From Crocodylus rhombifer (taxonomy: Eukaryota > Chordata > Crocodylia > Crocodylidae), in the NCBI GenBank assembly GCA_038503035.1, contig JAVSML010000964.1, forward strand, positions 1 to 64,000: DNA of 64,000 bases, read 5' to 3'. The translations under genes and the position numbers were made by a program. The notes beneath the pieces are model-generated. The model saw nothing but the letters and a program-made list of their open reading frames with translations, ran no database searches and was not told the origin of the DNA. Shown here one piece after another: positions 11,961-22,660 of this stretch. Each line of letters opens with the position of its first letter. The first letter of the stretch is position 1.

Positions 11961-14900
11961 TCACAGGGCAAGGAGCAGGCATTCCACCTCGACTCGGCAC
12001 GGTGCCCCCTCAATGGCCCAGCATTCCTCAAAGGTGGATACCGACTGCCAGAGGACTGCATGCTCAAACTCAAGCGAGAGGGGGGTCCACACCAACAGGC
12101 AGAAGAGCTGCAAGGCATCATCCATCCCGGTCCCGGGGAGCTGGTTTCTCTGGCTTTTCAGGGTGCCCATCTTGGCCTGGCCCATTAGGAAGTTGGGCAG
12201 GCTGACTGCGGCCTGCTTGGCCGTCTGGTTTGGGAAGGAGTAGATGTAGGTGTTCTCTGAGAAGTCCCAGCCCAGTGCCCAAAGCAGTGCCTCGAGGGTG
12301 GCAAACAGTGGCTGCAGCTGGGGGCAGTCGAGGAAGGCATGGAAAATATCCTTGTCCAGCACCCCTGGGCAGAAGGGGAAGGCTGCCGAGGCCACCGGGT
12401 CCAGGTGGCACACAAAGGTGCCAGTGGGCAGGATGCTGTGCACCAATCTCCAGTGGAGGTCACTGGTCTTCTTGGTGGTGGGCAGCTTGTACAGTGTGCA
12501 CCACACTGGGGTCCTGGGCCATGCCAGGTGCTGGTACCACATGTTGTCAGGGCAGCTGACCAGCACCTGGGCATGCCAGGTGCGCACCACCCACATGTAG
12601 AGTCCCTTCCAGAGCAGTGTGCCAAAGGGCAGCCCATATTGCTGCTGGGGGGCACAAGGAGCCTAAGCAGTGTGTTGGGCTGGTCAGCCAGCTCACTGGC
12701 CACAGCTGGGATGACCAGCAGTGGTGGGAAGGCGCCACCTGTGGCGTCCGTAGTGGGGAGGGCCTGGTGAGCCTGGAGGTAGCCTTATAGGGTGGTCGCT
12801 GCTTCCATCAGGAGGGTGGCCCTAACAGCCTGCAGAAGCCGGCCTGCAGTGTGGGCGGAGCACAGTGCCAGCCAGGCAGCCAGGGCTTTGGCTGACAGCT
12901 AGCCTGTCTGAGCAGGGTCTTGGAGGTGCCCCAGGTGGGTGGTGTGTGCCTCAATGAGAGCAGCCATGAGGCTGGCAGAGGCCAGACTTGGTACGACATG
13001 CTGCAGGGCCGAGTTGTGGACCAAGGGCTCCTGAAGAAGTTGCGGGAAATGCAGGTGCCTGGCTTGGGGACAGAAATGGAAGGCAGCCTGCCAGGCCCGC
13101 ACCATGCTGCAGTAGAACAAGGGAAGGACCGCTCTGTTCAGGAAGGTGAGGTCCAACATAAACAGCTCCTGGTCAAAGCCAAGGCACCCCATTAGGTGCA
13201 GGAGCCAGCATGCCAGCTGCTGCCATGGAAGGTGGCATTCGGCATACAGGAGTCACTGGAGGGCCTGCAGGCAGTTGATCAGGCCCTGGCCCCCCTTGGT
13301 GGTGGGCAGCTCATGGGAGCCAGTGGTGTCCATCCCAGAGGAAGTCTACTAGGAACTGTTGCAGTCTCTCGAGTAGCTCCAGCAGAGGGTCCAGCACAGT
13401 GCAGTGGTTCCACAGGGTCATCACCACCAGGTTGTTCATGATGAGGACCCGGCCACAGTTGGAGACGGGGGGGCAAGCTCTGGTGCCAGTGCTGCAGGTG
13501 GGCCTCCATTCCATCCTCCAGGTCCTCCCAGTTGTGGGCTGCAAAGGCTGGTGGCCCCAGGAACACTCCAAGGCCTTTGAGGCCTTCCCGGTGCCAGGCG
13601 AGGCCCCCCAGCAGGTCCGAAGGTGGTTTGCTGGCCCACATCCTGAGCAGGAGTGTGTCACTCTTGCCCCAGTTGATGCAGGCTGATGCAGCGAGCTCAT
13701 AGGTGTGTTAGCAATCCACCAGGACCTGCACATCCTCCTGGCTGCTGAGGAAGACTGTTACATCATCTGTGTACGCCAACAGCTGGATCAGGGGGCCAGT
13801 GGTCAGGCCCGGTGCTAGTGGCAGGGCTAAGCTAGTCAGGGAATGTCTCAGAGTGTGCAGCAGCAGTTCGATGGCCAGGGGGTACAGCATGCCCAAGAGG
13901 GGGCAGCCCTGGCGTATGCCACCGTGCACTGGGAATGGGGAGCACAGCACGCTGTTCACCTTGAGCAGGCTGGAGGCATTGTGGTACAGGACCTGGAGCA
14001 CCACGATGAAAAGAGGTCTGAAGCTAAAAACCTCAAGGGTGCTGAGCAGATATGGTGGTCGACGTGATTGAAGGCCTTCTCCTGGTCCAGGGAGACAAAG
14101 CCGACATCCAGACCAAAATGCTCCATAGCCATGAGCAGGGCACACAGCAGAAACAGGTTGTTCTGGATGGTCCTACCCAGCACGCAGTAGCTCTGCTTAG
14201 GCCCGATGATGGAGGCCATGATGGTGTAGAGATGGTTCACCAGCACCTTTGCCAGGATCTTATAGTTGGCACACAGAAGGGAGACGGGCCACCAGTTCTT
14301 AAGGCAGCCAAGGTCTCCCTTCTTGGGCAGCAAGGTGAGCACTGCCCGGCAGCAGCTGGTCAGCAGGGTCCCATCAGCAAGGCTCTAATGGAAGACACGG
14401 AGGAGGCTGGGCCCAAGGAGGGCCAGAAGGCTTTGTAAAATTCCACGGGCAGTCCATCAAGGCCTGGAGCCCTGCCTGAGGCAAGCCCCCCACAGCAGCC
14501 TTAAGCTCTGCTAGGGAGAGTTCATGTTCCAGGGCCTCAACCTGTGAAGCACTGAGGTGTGGCAGGTCCTTATGTAGCTGTTGGGCAGCCTCCGGACAAA
14601 TGGGGTCAGCCACAAGCAAGTCCTGATAGAAGGCAACGGCATGCTCCTGCACTTCACCTGGGTCCGTGAGCAGCTGTCCCTCTGGGGTCTTGAAATGGTC
14701 CAATGTCTTTGCTGCAGCCTGCTGCCTCTCCAGACCAAAGAAGCCGGTCAGGGCATTGGCCTCTTCCAGGTTCTGGCAGCAGGCACATACCCTCGCACCA
14801 CGGGCCGCGCCCTCTGCTAGCTCCCACAGGCATTTCCTGCGGGACCGGAGGCTCTTGAGGAGTGCCATGTCATTGCCGGCATGGAGCAGGGCTGCCTCAA

Positions 14901-15864
14901 GCTCTGCCACATCTTCCTCCAGCTCCTGGTGCGGTGGTAGATCTCGCTTGCTGCCAGCTGGGAATACTGCTGGCAGAATGCCCAAATCTGGATATTCCCC
15001 ATGTCCCACCACAGCCACCAGGAGGAGTGGCCAGCTCATGCAGCCTCCCAGCTCCTCCTGAGCTGGATGAAGCAGTCCCTGAAGTGGGTGTCCTGCAGCA
15101 GGCTGATGTGGAGGCACCAATAAGGGGCCTGCATGCATGCTCTGCCAGGCAGGCTCAGTTCGCAGCAGACCAGGGCGTGGTCCAAGAGGCCCAATGGGAT
15201 GATGCAGCTGCTGTGCAGTAACGGCAGATGGTGCTGGGGTGGTCAAGGTGGGCCATGGCGATTCCACTGGCAATCATCTTTGCCCAGATATATGGCATGC
15301 ATCAGTGTGGAGAACCCGCCAGGCATCGACAAGATCTGCTACCTCCAGGACAGTCCGCAGGTTGCGGGCTGAAGGCAGGTGTAGCTCTGGCCCCGGCCGG
15401 TCTAGCAGTGCATCGACGGTGTAGTTGAAATACCCGCCCACAAGAAGCAGGTCATCATTCTCACTGGCGTCATGCAGAAGGTTGCCCAGGGTCTCTTAAA
15501 AGGCTACCCTTTCTCTCCCTTTGGTGGGCACATACATGTTGATGAGGAGCAAGCTCTGGTGTGCCAGGGTGATGTGGACAGTCAGCAGCCAGCCGGGGAT
15601 GACCTCTCGTGCCACCGCTGAGTTGTACTGCAGCTGTGGTGAGAGGAGGGTCACCATTCCTGCGCTGAGGTTGGTGCCGTGGCTTAAAATTAAGTGGCCT
15701 CCCCAGGCAGTGTGCCAGTCAGCCTGAACATGCACGTTGCTATGCCTCTCCTGCAGGAAGGTGATCGCCAGCTGCTTCTGCTGCAAACCTTCCAGGATGG
15801 CCATCTGCTTCACCAGGTCCCTACAGCCATTGGTGTTGAGCAAGGCAATTGTGGTAACTGCCAT
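11961..15864 (-). pseudogene. Tx1 LINE ORF2 (endonuclease / reverse transcriptase), broken
   Basis: ORF2 would nick target DNA and copy the element RNA by target-primed reverse transcription. The chosen start is the ATG at 15864, directly before TTIALLNTNG, the start of the APE domain. EN runs about 15864-15150: LNTNG and QERHS (catalytic Glu kept) are visible, but the usual GDFN motif reads GYFN near 15445, losing the catalytic Asp, while a late LDHALV retains Asp and His. A TAA stop interrupts at 15496. RT runs about 14400-13650: LLPKKGDL, SLDQEKAF, GGIRQGCPL and the catalytic YTDD at 13762-13773. The C-terminal finger near 12410-12350 reads FPFC...HAFLDC, lacking the first cysteine. The reading frame changes at several points, for example between 14342-13956 and 14145-13708. 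Confidence 0.85.
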
Positions 15865-15968
15865 GAGCAGGAGAATAGAGAGGAAGGATAGGCAGGGTAC
15901 AGTGGGAGAGGAGGTGATAGAGTAGGGCAAAACCACAGGGACAGGGGAACGCCTATCTTTACCATACC

Positions 15969-17879
15969 CTATTCTGCAGACCCACCTTGGCCCCATGCCT
16001 TCCTCACCTGAGTCACCAGCTTCTCAAGTCGGAAGGCATGTTGACGCGTGCCTGGGTCCCAGTGCATGAGCCTTGCAGCATCACTAGTGGCATGGAGAAA
16101 CCGCTCAGGGTCTGGGCACCATTGGTGGCTACTCTCTGTCACATTCCTCTGGCCCTTGGTCTGCTCTAAGAGCTTGAGGAGGCCTCCATAGCTGGGGGCC
16201 ACCCAGAGGGTGTTCTCCAGCAGGAGCTAGATGTTGCCAACTGCGAGCCTTTGGGTCTGTACTCTGGGAGGGGACCTATCAGTGAGACCAGTGAAAGTAC
16301 CCTCAATGGCCAGGCTCCCTAGCAGGCCCCCCTCAGTATCTGGGTCGAGGACCATCTCTGGGAGATCGATCCCCATCCACTTTGGGGTCCAAATGTCATC
16401 CCGTTCCCAGAGCTGCTTGTGGCGCTCAGAGGGCAGACACTCCATCTCTTCTTCATTGGCCTCGGTGGGCAGGGAAGTGGGCAGGGAGTGGCAGGACCCT
16501 CTGCTTTCTCGTGTGCCTGACCCTGAGGAGGCAGGCACTCTCTCCCTGCCTTGCCACTCACAAGACCCACAAGCTGGGATGGGGGCCAAGGGTTTCCAGA
16601 TGTCTCTGGGACACCCTCAGTCATGGCCTGAGGTGGCAGGGTTTCCTGGGGGGCAGGCAGGGTGGGCTCAGTTTCCCTGGCTATATTTTCCCCAGTACTG
16701 TCAGAGGCAGGCCCCAAAGGAGCAGGTGATCCTTTAGAAGCTCCTTTTTGCCTCTTGCTCTTGGCTTTCTTGGGAGCAGTTGGCACCTCCCTCATAGGGG
16801 GCAAGCCAGGATGCTTGGGGTTCACCACCTCTGGGTCCATCACCTCGACTGAGGCAGGGGTGGAGGGAGGTGGAGGGGAGGTCTCAGTTGTTCCACCTGA
16901 CGGGGCCCCAGTGCCTAAGATGCTAGCCACCCCAGGTGGAACTGGGACAGGGAGGGACTGGGAGGACATCCCAGCCCCTCCACCAGGTGAAACCCCTGCA
17001 CTGGGGGGGCAACCCCGTCAGGAAGGGGGGGGGGGGAGGGAGGCTGAGAGGGGGCCATGGTCACCCCACTCGGTGGAGCGCGAGCACTTGGGGAACCAGC
17101 TGTCTCAGAGGGGACCTGGGCAGAAGGGGGCCAGAAGGACTCCCCAGCCCCTTCACCGGGCAGGGCATCAGCCACAACAGGGGCAGGAGAAACCTGGGAG
17201 GATGTCCCAGGCCCCACTCCCTGGGTGGCATGCTAATGCCAGATGGGTCGATTTCCCTGGATGGAGCAGAGGTGGAGGGGGGCTTGGAGGATCCCCCAAC
17301 CCCACCCTTTGATGAAGTTCCCACACCAGAGGTGGACGCGCCATCCCCCTGTGCGGGTGCAGCATCTGGTGCTCCAGCTGACTGCCCCAGTGGGCACTGG
17401 GCAGCCAGGTGGGAGCTGCTGCTGCAGCGGCGGCATAAATTGTTGCCCTTGGAGAAGTAGACCACATAGGGCCTCCCATCCACCACGAACATCATGGAGA
17501 GAGGCAGGGTCTGGGTGCCACCTGTGAGGAGCATGAATGCCTGCCTCGAAAAGGACAGGACGTGCCTGAGCCTGGGGTCCCTGTTCCCCATGGTCAAACT
17601 GCGCAAGGGGCTGGTGAGGACACCATAGAACTCAAGCACTTTGGTGAGGTCTTGGTCTGGCAGGTGTGGGGGGACATTGGAGGCCACGATCTGCACTGCC
17701 AGGGTCTCCAGGGGTGTAATCAAGTAGTGGATGCCTGAGATTTCCAGCCCCACCACACATACCTCCCTCACCAGGCTGGGAGAGCTCAAGAATACAATGG
17801 GCACTGAGTTTACCCAGGAGGCGTACCTGATGCTTTGGCATTCCAGCAGGTCCGCCAGAGCTCCAGCACAGGCCTCCAC
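15969..17879 (-). pseudogene. Tx1 LINE ORF1 (RNA-binding, CCHC knuckle), broken and 5'-truncated
   Basis: ORF1 of Tx1/L1-group elements packages the element RNA. The longest piece, 17879-17061, opens without a proper ATG, so the amino end is lost at the CR1 join. A region with VPPHLPDQDL and LEFYGVLTSPLRSL resembles an RRM-like fold, and residues 149-162 of that frame (17435-17394) form a complete C-x2-C-x4-H-x4-C zinc knuckle. A proline-rich stretch with a basic PKKAKSKRQKG cluster follows, and the carboxyl end (16202-15969) ends in VRKAWGQGGSAE. The frame shifts three times; one shift region contains a run of 12 G (17025-17036, plus strand). A TAG interrupts near 16224-16226, just after 16227. 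Confidence 0.75.
17025..17036. repeat. G12 homopolymer inside Tx1 ORF1
   Basis: There are twelve consecutive G on the plus strand within the proline-rich part of ORF1. The frame changes around it. It may be slippage in the genome or a sequencing length error. Confidence 0.9.
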
Positions 17880-18560
17880 CCTGATGATTGACTTCCGTCA
17901 ACTACTACCTTCTGGGTCCGACCATGGAGCCAATTTCCCAGCCAGCAGATTGTGGTGGACTCAAGGCTACAATTGGCCAGTTTCACCAACAAGTGATCAT
18001 GGGATACCAGATTGAAGGCTTTTTTGAAGTCAAGATATATGACATCAATCTCTTCTCCCTTGTCCAGGTGATAGGTCACCTGGTCGTAAAAGGAAATGTG
18101 ATTGGTCAAACAAGACCTACCCGCAACAAACCTGTGCTGGCTATCCCTCAGGATCTTGGTGCCAGCCAGTCCATTAAGGGTTGCCTCTTTAATAAACTTT
18201 GCTAAGACCTTCCCTGGGATAGAGGTCAGGCTGATGGGCCTATAGTTATCTGGATCCACTTTCCTCCCTTTCTTGAATATAGGCACACATTGGCCTTCTT
18301 CCAGTCTTCAGGCACTTCACCAGAGCACCAGGAGTTCTTGAAGATCCATGCCAGGGGCTGGGCTATGATGCTCACCAGATCATTGAGTGCCCTGGGGTGT
18401 AAACTGTCGGGGCCAGCTGACTTGAAGGTATCCAGCCTCTCAAAGTGTTCCTTCATGAGGTCAGCATTGATGAGGGGCAGGGGAATCTCCCTCACCCGGA
18501 CTTCCCTGTCCCATAGTGGGTATGGGCATCCCATGGGACTGATGAAAGACCGATGATAGT
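17878..18560 (-). pseudogene. CR1 ORF2 RT fragment joined to Tx1
   Basis: Minus-strand translation gives the first half of a CR1 reverse transcriptase. 18579-18226 contains LINADLMKEHFERLDTFKSA, PDSLHPRALNDL and GEVPEDWKKANV. After a one-base shift near 18285, 18286-17878 contains DNYRPISLTSIPGKV, RHRFVAGRSCLTN-like sequence (read here as QHRFVAGRSC), the catalytic block IYLDFKKAFN and GRTQKVVVDGS. The fragment stops just before the expected SGVPQGS block, and Tx1 ORF1 sequence follows in the same orientation with no gap. The FADD catalytic block is therefore absent. Both ends are cut: it starts at roughly 18560 (5' side) and ends at 17878. Confidence 0.85.
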
Positions 18561-19555
18561 TTATTACTATGAAATGCATGTTATGGAATCAAGTGAATAC
18601 TTTACTCAGGTTTGGGGTTGGTTAAATGTCACACAAAAGCAAATAAAGTCATGGCCCTCATGTTGTTCTCATGCACAGAGAAGGCATTGTGTGCAGTTTG
18701 CACAATGTCTGGCCAGTTCTGCACAGTAGAGACCATTTCTTGTATCAGTAATAGTCAATAGCTGTATACAGAAATTCATATGGGCAGTGTGCATATGCAC
18801 TTTCATTTCTGGGAAAGCCTGATGCCAGTACTTAAGTCATTTGCATCTTACCTGTGACTCTGGATAATAGCCTCATGCACTTAGATACAAAATGTATATT
18901 CCATATCATGCTCAAAATGGTGGATGTAAAGGGCTTAGGAGAAAAATTCTTATTGGGCTTTAAAGAGAAAGGAAGCTTTGTGGGAAAAATGATTGTAGGA
19001 ACACGGTGAAAATATAGGAATATAAGCATTGCCATGGAATCTGAGCCACACCCTTGAATATTCAGTTTCTGACAGTGAGTGGTATCAGAGGGTTCAAAGA
19101 AAATACAAAAAACTCACCACAGGCAGATCATTTGCTTTGGGTGTTAGGTTTCTTTTTAGTCTTTGATAGTCAAAGGTTGGTTTAAACCCTGAAACATCAT
19201 GTTCAGTACCACTTTTTTAAATTGTTAATTATCAGGTATGGTAAATATAGACTTGCTCATCATTCAAAGACATATCAAATCACTTTCTACATCTTAAGGT
19301 CTTGGCCTAAGTGATTTTCTGTGACAGTGAGTTCCATGCAATTTGGTTGCAGATTTTCTTTTCTTTGATCTGTTTTGCACTCTTTTCAGTTGTTGAGATT
19401 GCAGTTCAGGTAGCTCCATCATGCAGCTGAAACCAAACTGGTGGTAGACTAAAAGCATGGTAGTTGCAAATATAGCAGTTGAACAGTTTGCAGTTGTTTG
19501 TGCAGTGCAAGGTGTTTGAGAATCTGCAAAAGTCACATTTCAGAAAGCCACTTGA
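18561..19555. other. AT-rich stretch without recognised gene
   Basis: No recognised repeat or gene. Short frames only. Confidence 0.4.
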
Positions 19556-20230
19556 TTAGGGGTGGGTCCAGGGGGGATGTAGCAGACTGGGGTCATCATC
19601 CCCCTTTGACTGTGTGGCACAAGTGCAGAGAGCTCTCTGAGTGCATTAGCATATCAGCAGAGCTCCTATTGGAGCTCTGTATATATGAAGACCTCTGAGC
19701 TCATCAGCTGGTCAGTGCAGGGTCTGACCAGACTCCCTGCTTCCACACAGCTCTGGAGCCCTGTAGGCTAGTGCTACTGCTTCAGAGAGCTGTGTGGAAG
19801 CTGGGACTTTGGCAGACCCTCACCAACCACCTGGTAAGCTTGGAGGTCATGACATGTATGGAGCTCTATCAGGAACTCTTCTGACATGCCAGTGAGTTCC
19901 GAGAGTTTGCCAGCCTTGTGGCAGGTTCGGGCCAGAAGGTGGCCATAATGTCCCCTGGTGGCTGTGTGGCTCTTGCCCAGCTTTGTCTCTAATGTAGTCC
20001 TCCCTTAATTGCTTTTCTGCCATGCCTTGTTATTACTGAGACTAAATAAGGGAGGCTGCCCACAAGCCTTAGAGTGAGCCTTAGTCCAATCAGCTCATCA
20101 GCGGGTCTCTCCAGGACTCCACTAGTATCAATCCAGCTTTTACATTAAATATTCCCTCTTGGCCTCTCTGTGCCCCTACAGAGCACCTATAGCCTTAAGG
20201 GCGAATTGCATGGCTCTGCTCCTCCCCTAC
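19556..20230. repeat. Unclassified GC-moderate repeat with 16-bp hairpin
   Basis: Composition and phrase structure differ from the flanks. It contains GTATATATGAAGACC near 19680, a perfect 16-bp inverted repeat (19739-19754 and 19786-19801, loop 31), and two related phrases: GAGCTCATCAGCTGGTCAG near 19697 and CAGCTCATCAGCGGGTCTC near 20091. It could be an LTR or the 5' UTR of a LINE. I see no TG...CA ends or primer-binding site to settle it. Confidence 0.35.
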
Positions 20231-20429
20231 ACCACGCCCCAAGTCTCACGGGTCTTAGCTCTGTGACATAAGTATCTGTCATCTGTCTCCTAGTCTCAGA
20301 TAAAAAATGTCTGTGGTTTCATTCTGTCTAATACCACAGGGCCTTGTTATCAAACAAATATTAATTGGCTTAGTGTTGTTTGGCTTAGCAGAGCAGTAAC
20401 ACAGCAAGGCAAAAAACCTGCTCTGACTG

Positions 20430-21310
20430 TCCTTCACCTGTGAATTGCCACTAGAGGCTTGGTGAGTAGGGGCAGGACTAGGAGCAGGGCCCACTTGCTG
20501 CTCCCATAGGACAGAGAGTGGGCTACCACTGGGTCAGTTGCAGTGAGACCAGAGAGACCTGGGAAGCAGCTTCCCTGGGGTGCTTTGGTCTTGCTGAAGC
20601 TGACACAGTGGCACTGCACTGAGGGGGTGGCTGTCTGGCTTAAGCCTGGGCAGCCCTGCTCCCAGCATGGGGCTGTCCTTTCCTGGGGATTTCTGGGCTC
20701 AGTGAGCTGTGGTGGCTCCACGCTAGAGCAGCGCTGCCAAGACTCAAGCCCCACAGCCGCACTGTCAGTGCAGAGGAGCCACTGTCAGGTTCAGCAAGAC
20801 CAGAGCCCTAGGGAAGCTGCTTCCTTGAGTCTCTCTGGACTCACTGAAACTCACATAGCAGCTCCTCGCTCCCAGACAGCAGCAAGCTGCCTGGCTCCCT
20901 GCATGTTTGGGAGGAAGCAGGGGTGAGGGGAATTCCCCCCTGTCCCCTCAGTTTGCTGCTCTCCAGGAGACCCAAGTATTGCTCCACCCAGGCAGGGTGT
21001 CCCTGGCTCCATTCACAGTTGGAGGAGATTTCCTTCTCTCTCCTTGTGCTTGCCACAGCTCTGGAATTGCTCACTCTGCCTGGTGCGAGCAGTGATCTGG
21101 TTCTTCCCCCACATGTTCAGGCAGCCGGGGACACCTGCCTGGCCACAGGCACCCCAGGTCTCTTGGGCAGCAGCAAACAGAGGTGGGGGGAGGGGCAGGG
21201 GGGGAGTGGGGGAAATTCCCCTGTGTTTGCTGCTTCCTGACAGACCTGGGCTGCACTGTGGTTGGGAAGGTATCCTGGATCTCTGAAGGTGTGGAGGGAA
21301 AGATGGGGTG
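20430..21310. repeat. GC-rich unclassified repeat with internal duplication
   Basis: The stretch around 20548-20580 (AGACCAGAGAGACCTGGGAA, then GCAGCTTCCCTGG) is echoed near 20798-20830 (AGACCAGAGCCCTAGGGAA, then GCTGCTTCCTTG), offset about 250 bp. Several overlapping open frames exist in all registers, as expected of GC-rich non-coding sequence. No protein domain is recognised. Confidence 0.35.
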
Positions 21311-21805
21311 GGATCATAGAATCATAGAAAGTTAGGGTTGAAAGGGACCTCAGCAGGTCATCTAGTCCAATCCCCTGCTTAAATCAGGACCAGCCCCAAC
21401 TATATCATCCCAGCCAAAGCTATAGCCGGATTTTGAAAACCCCCAAGGATGGAGCTTCCACCACCTCTCTGGGTAACCTGTTCCAGTGTTGTACTACCCT
21501 CCTAGTGAGAACATTCTTCCCAATATCTAACCTAGACTTCTGTTGTTACAACTTGAGACTGTTGCTCCTTGTTCCATCATCTGCCACCACTGAGAATAGC
21601 GTAGATTCATCCTCTTTCGAACTCCCCTTTAGGTAGTTGAAGACTGCTATCAAGTTTCCTTTCAGTCTCTTCTTCTATAGATTAAATAAGCCTAGTTCCC
21701 GAGTCTTTCCTCATAAGTCATCTCCCCCAGCCCCGTCACCATTTTTTGTCACCCTCTGCTGGACTATCTCTAATAGTTTTTGTCCACATCCTTTTTGTAG
21801 TGAGG
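21311..21805 (-). mobile_element. Older CR1 LINE 3' part
   Basis: The 3' tail lies at the left (ATCATAGAATCATAGAAAG), followed by the CR1 3' UTR phrase GAAAGGGACCTCAGCAGGTC. It then runs back through the end of ORF2, with ACTGAGAATAGCGTAG and GTCTCTTCTTC phrases, to CTGCTGGACTATCTC and CCACATCCTTTTTGTAG. The AATCATAG tail and diverged body mark a different and older subfamily from the copies at 37.3 and 52.1 kb. Stops break the coding part. It is 5'-truncated at about 21805, as is usual for CR1. Confidence 0.8.
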
Positions 21806-22660
21806 GATCCTCTTGCTCTGTCTGGCACAGGGGTGAGGTCTGAAGAAAAAGAGGATCAAGCCCCTCAGGGTTCAGGTGGCTCCCGACCAGACCTGTGCCA
21901 CTGCTGGTTGGGCCCCTAGCCTGCTGGGCTCTCCCTGGGCTCAGAGGGGCCCAATCCTTTTTTTTTCTCCCCTAGAGCTCACCTCCTGTGCCACTACCTG
22001 TGGGAGCAGAGCCAGTCCAAGCAGCAGCAGGAGGCACCACATCTGCTGGGTTCTCTGGGGCTGCCTCTGCTCTACATACCCCAGGGGTGAGTTGTGCCTG
22101 GCCCATCTGTGCCCTGGAGTCATTGCTTGCCCTGAGTCAGGAGGGGCCACTGCATTCTGGGATATTGGAGGTCTTCCACTTGGGTGGAATAGCTGTAGGA
22201 AGTGGCCACGTGGTAATGGAACAGGAACAAGATTAGGTGGCTTGAAGATAATCCTGTCTGGGAGTGGTGTAACTTTAAGCCAAATAACAAGTGCATTAAG
22301 CCATTTAAAAGGTATTAATGTGCAGCCAGTCCAGGGGTTAAGAGTTCCAGAAGCAGCCTAAAATTACTGTGTAACAAGGCCCATAGAGAGAGGTAGCTAA
22401 CTGCGTTATTTTGGGGTCAGGCAGAAGGCAGGGTAGATTTGTACCTTTATAGAGTAACCAGTGGTATAAATAGGCAGAGCAATAAGTGCAACTGCCCCAA
22501 GTGCCAAATGGAGGGCCTGGGGTGGGGGGTGGGGAGGGTGTGCAAAAAAAAGTGACTGCTTCTGGCAGCTGTGTATTTGCATTCCTGATCATGATGGCAA
22601 CCAGATGTCACCACTTCTGCTTTGTCATTGGTGCCTGTCTACATCCCTACATTGTTGAGA
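21806..22660. other. GC-rich unassigned stretch
   Basis: No gene or named repeat is recognised. A 161-residue plus-strand open frame at 21876-22361 has no domain features and is overlapped by open frames in other registers, so I do not call it coding. Confidence 0.35.

Larger units (their letters stand above)
11656..17877 (-). mobile_element. Tx1-type (L1-group) LINE, about 6.2 kb, degenerate
   Basis: A long GC-rich non-LTR retrotransposon lies on the minus strand. It has ORF1 with a CCHC zinc knuckle (17879-15969), a gap of about 105 bp, then ORF2 (15864-11961) with APE endonuclease, reverse transcriptase and C-terminal zinc finger, and a 3' UTR of roughly 300 bp. Segments such as LLPKKGDL, KNWWPVSLLC and SLDQEKAF are characteristic of the Tx1 clade. 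GC content is much higher than in the flanks. The 5' UTR and ORF1 start are missing, where the sequence changes directly into CR1. The 3' limit is approximate: an AATAAA-like signal on the minus strand lies close to 11680. Many frameshifts and stops show it is long inactive. Confidence 0.85.

Noticed and set aside
12185..12703. 172-residue minus-strand open frame
   Set aside because: It is an out-of-frame reading of the Tx1 ORF2 carboxyl region. The frame 12596-11961 carries the recognisable family sequence, and the GC-rich text keeps other frames open.
14052..15221. Several plus-strand open frames over 100 residues
   Set aside because: They lie antisense to the Tx1 ORF2 and show no domain.
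16662..17312. 216-residue plus-strand open frame rich in Pro/Gly
   Set aside because: It is antisense to the proline-rich part of Tx1 ORF1, and its composition explains its length.
19556..20230. Possible LTR of an endogenous retrovirus
   Set aside because: A TATA-like word and hairpin are present, but there are no TG...CA ends, target duplication, primer-binding site or retroviral protein nearby.
21876..22361. 161-residue plus-strand open frame
   Set aside because: No motif is present, frames are open in other registers, and the region looks like GC-rich repeat.
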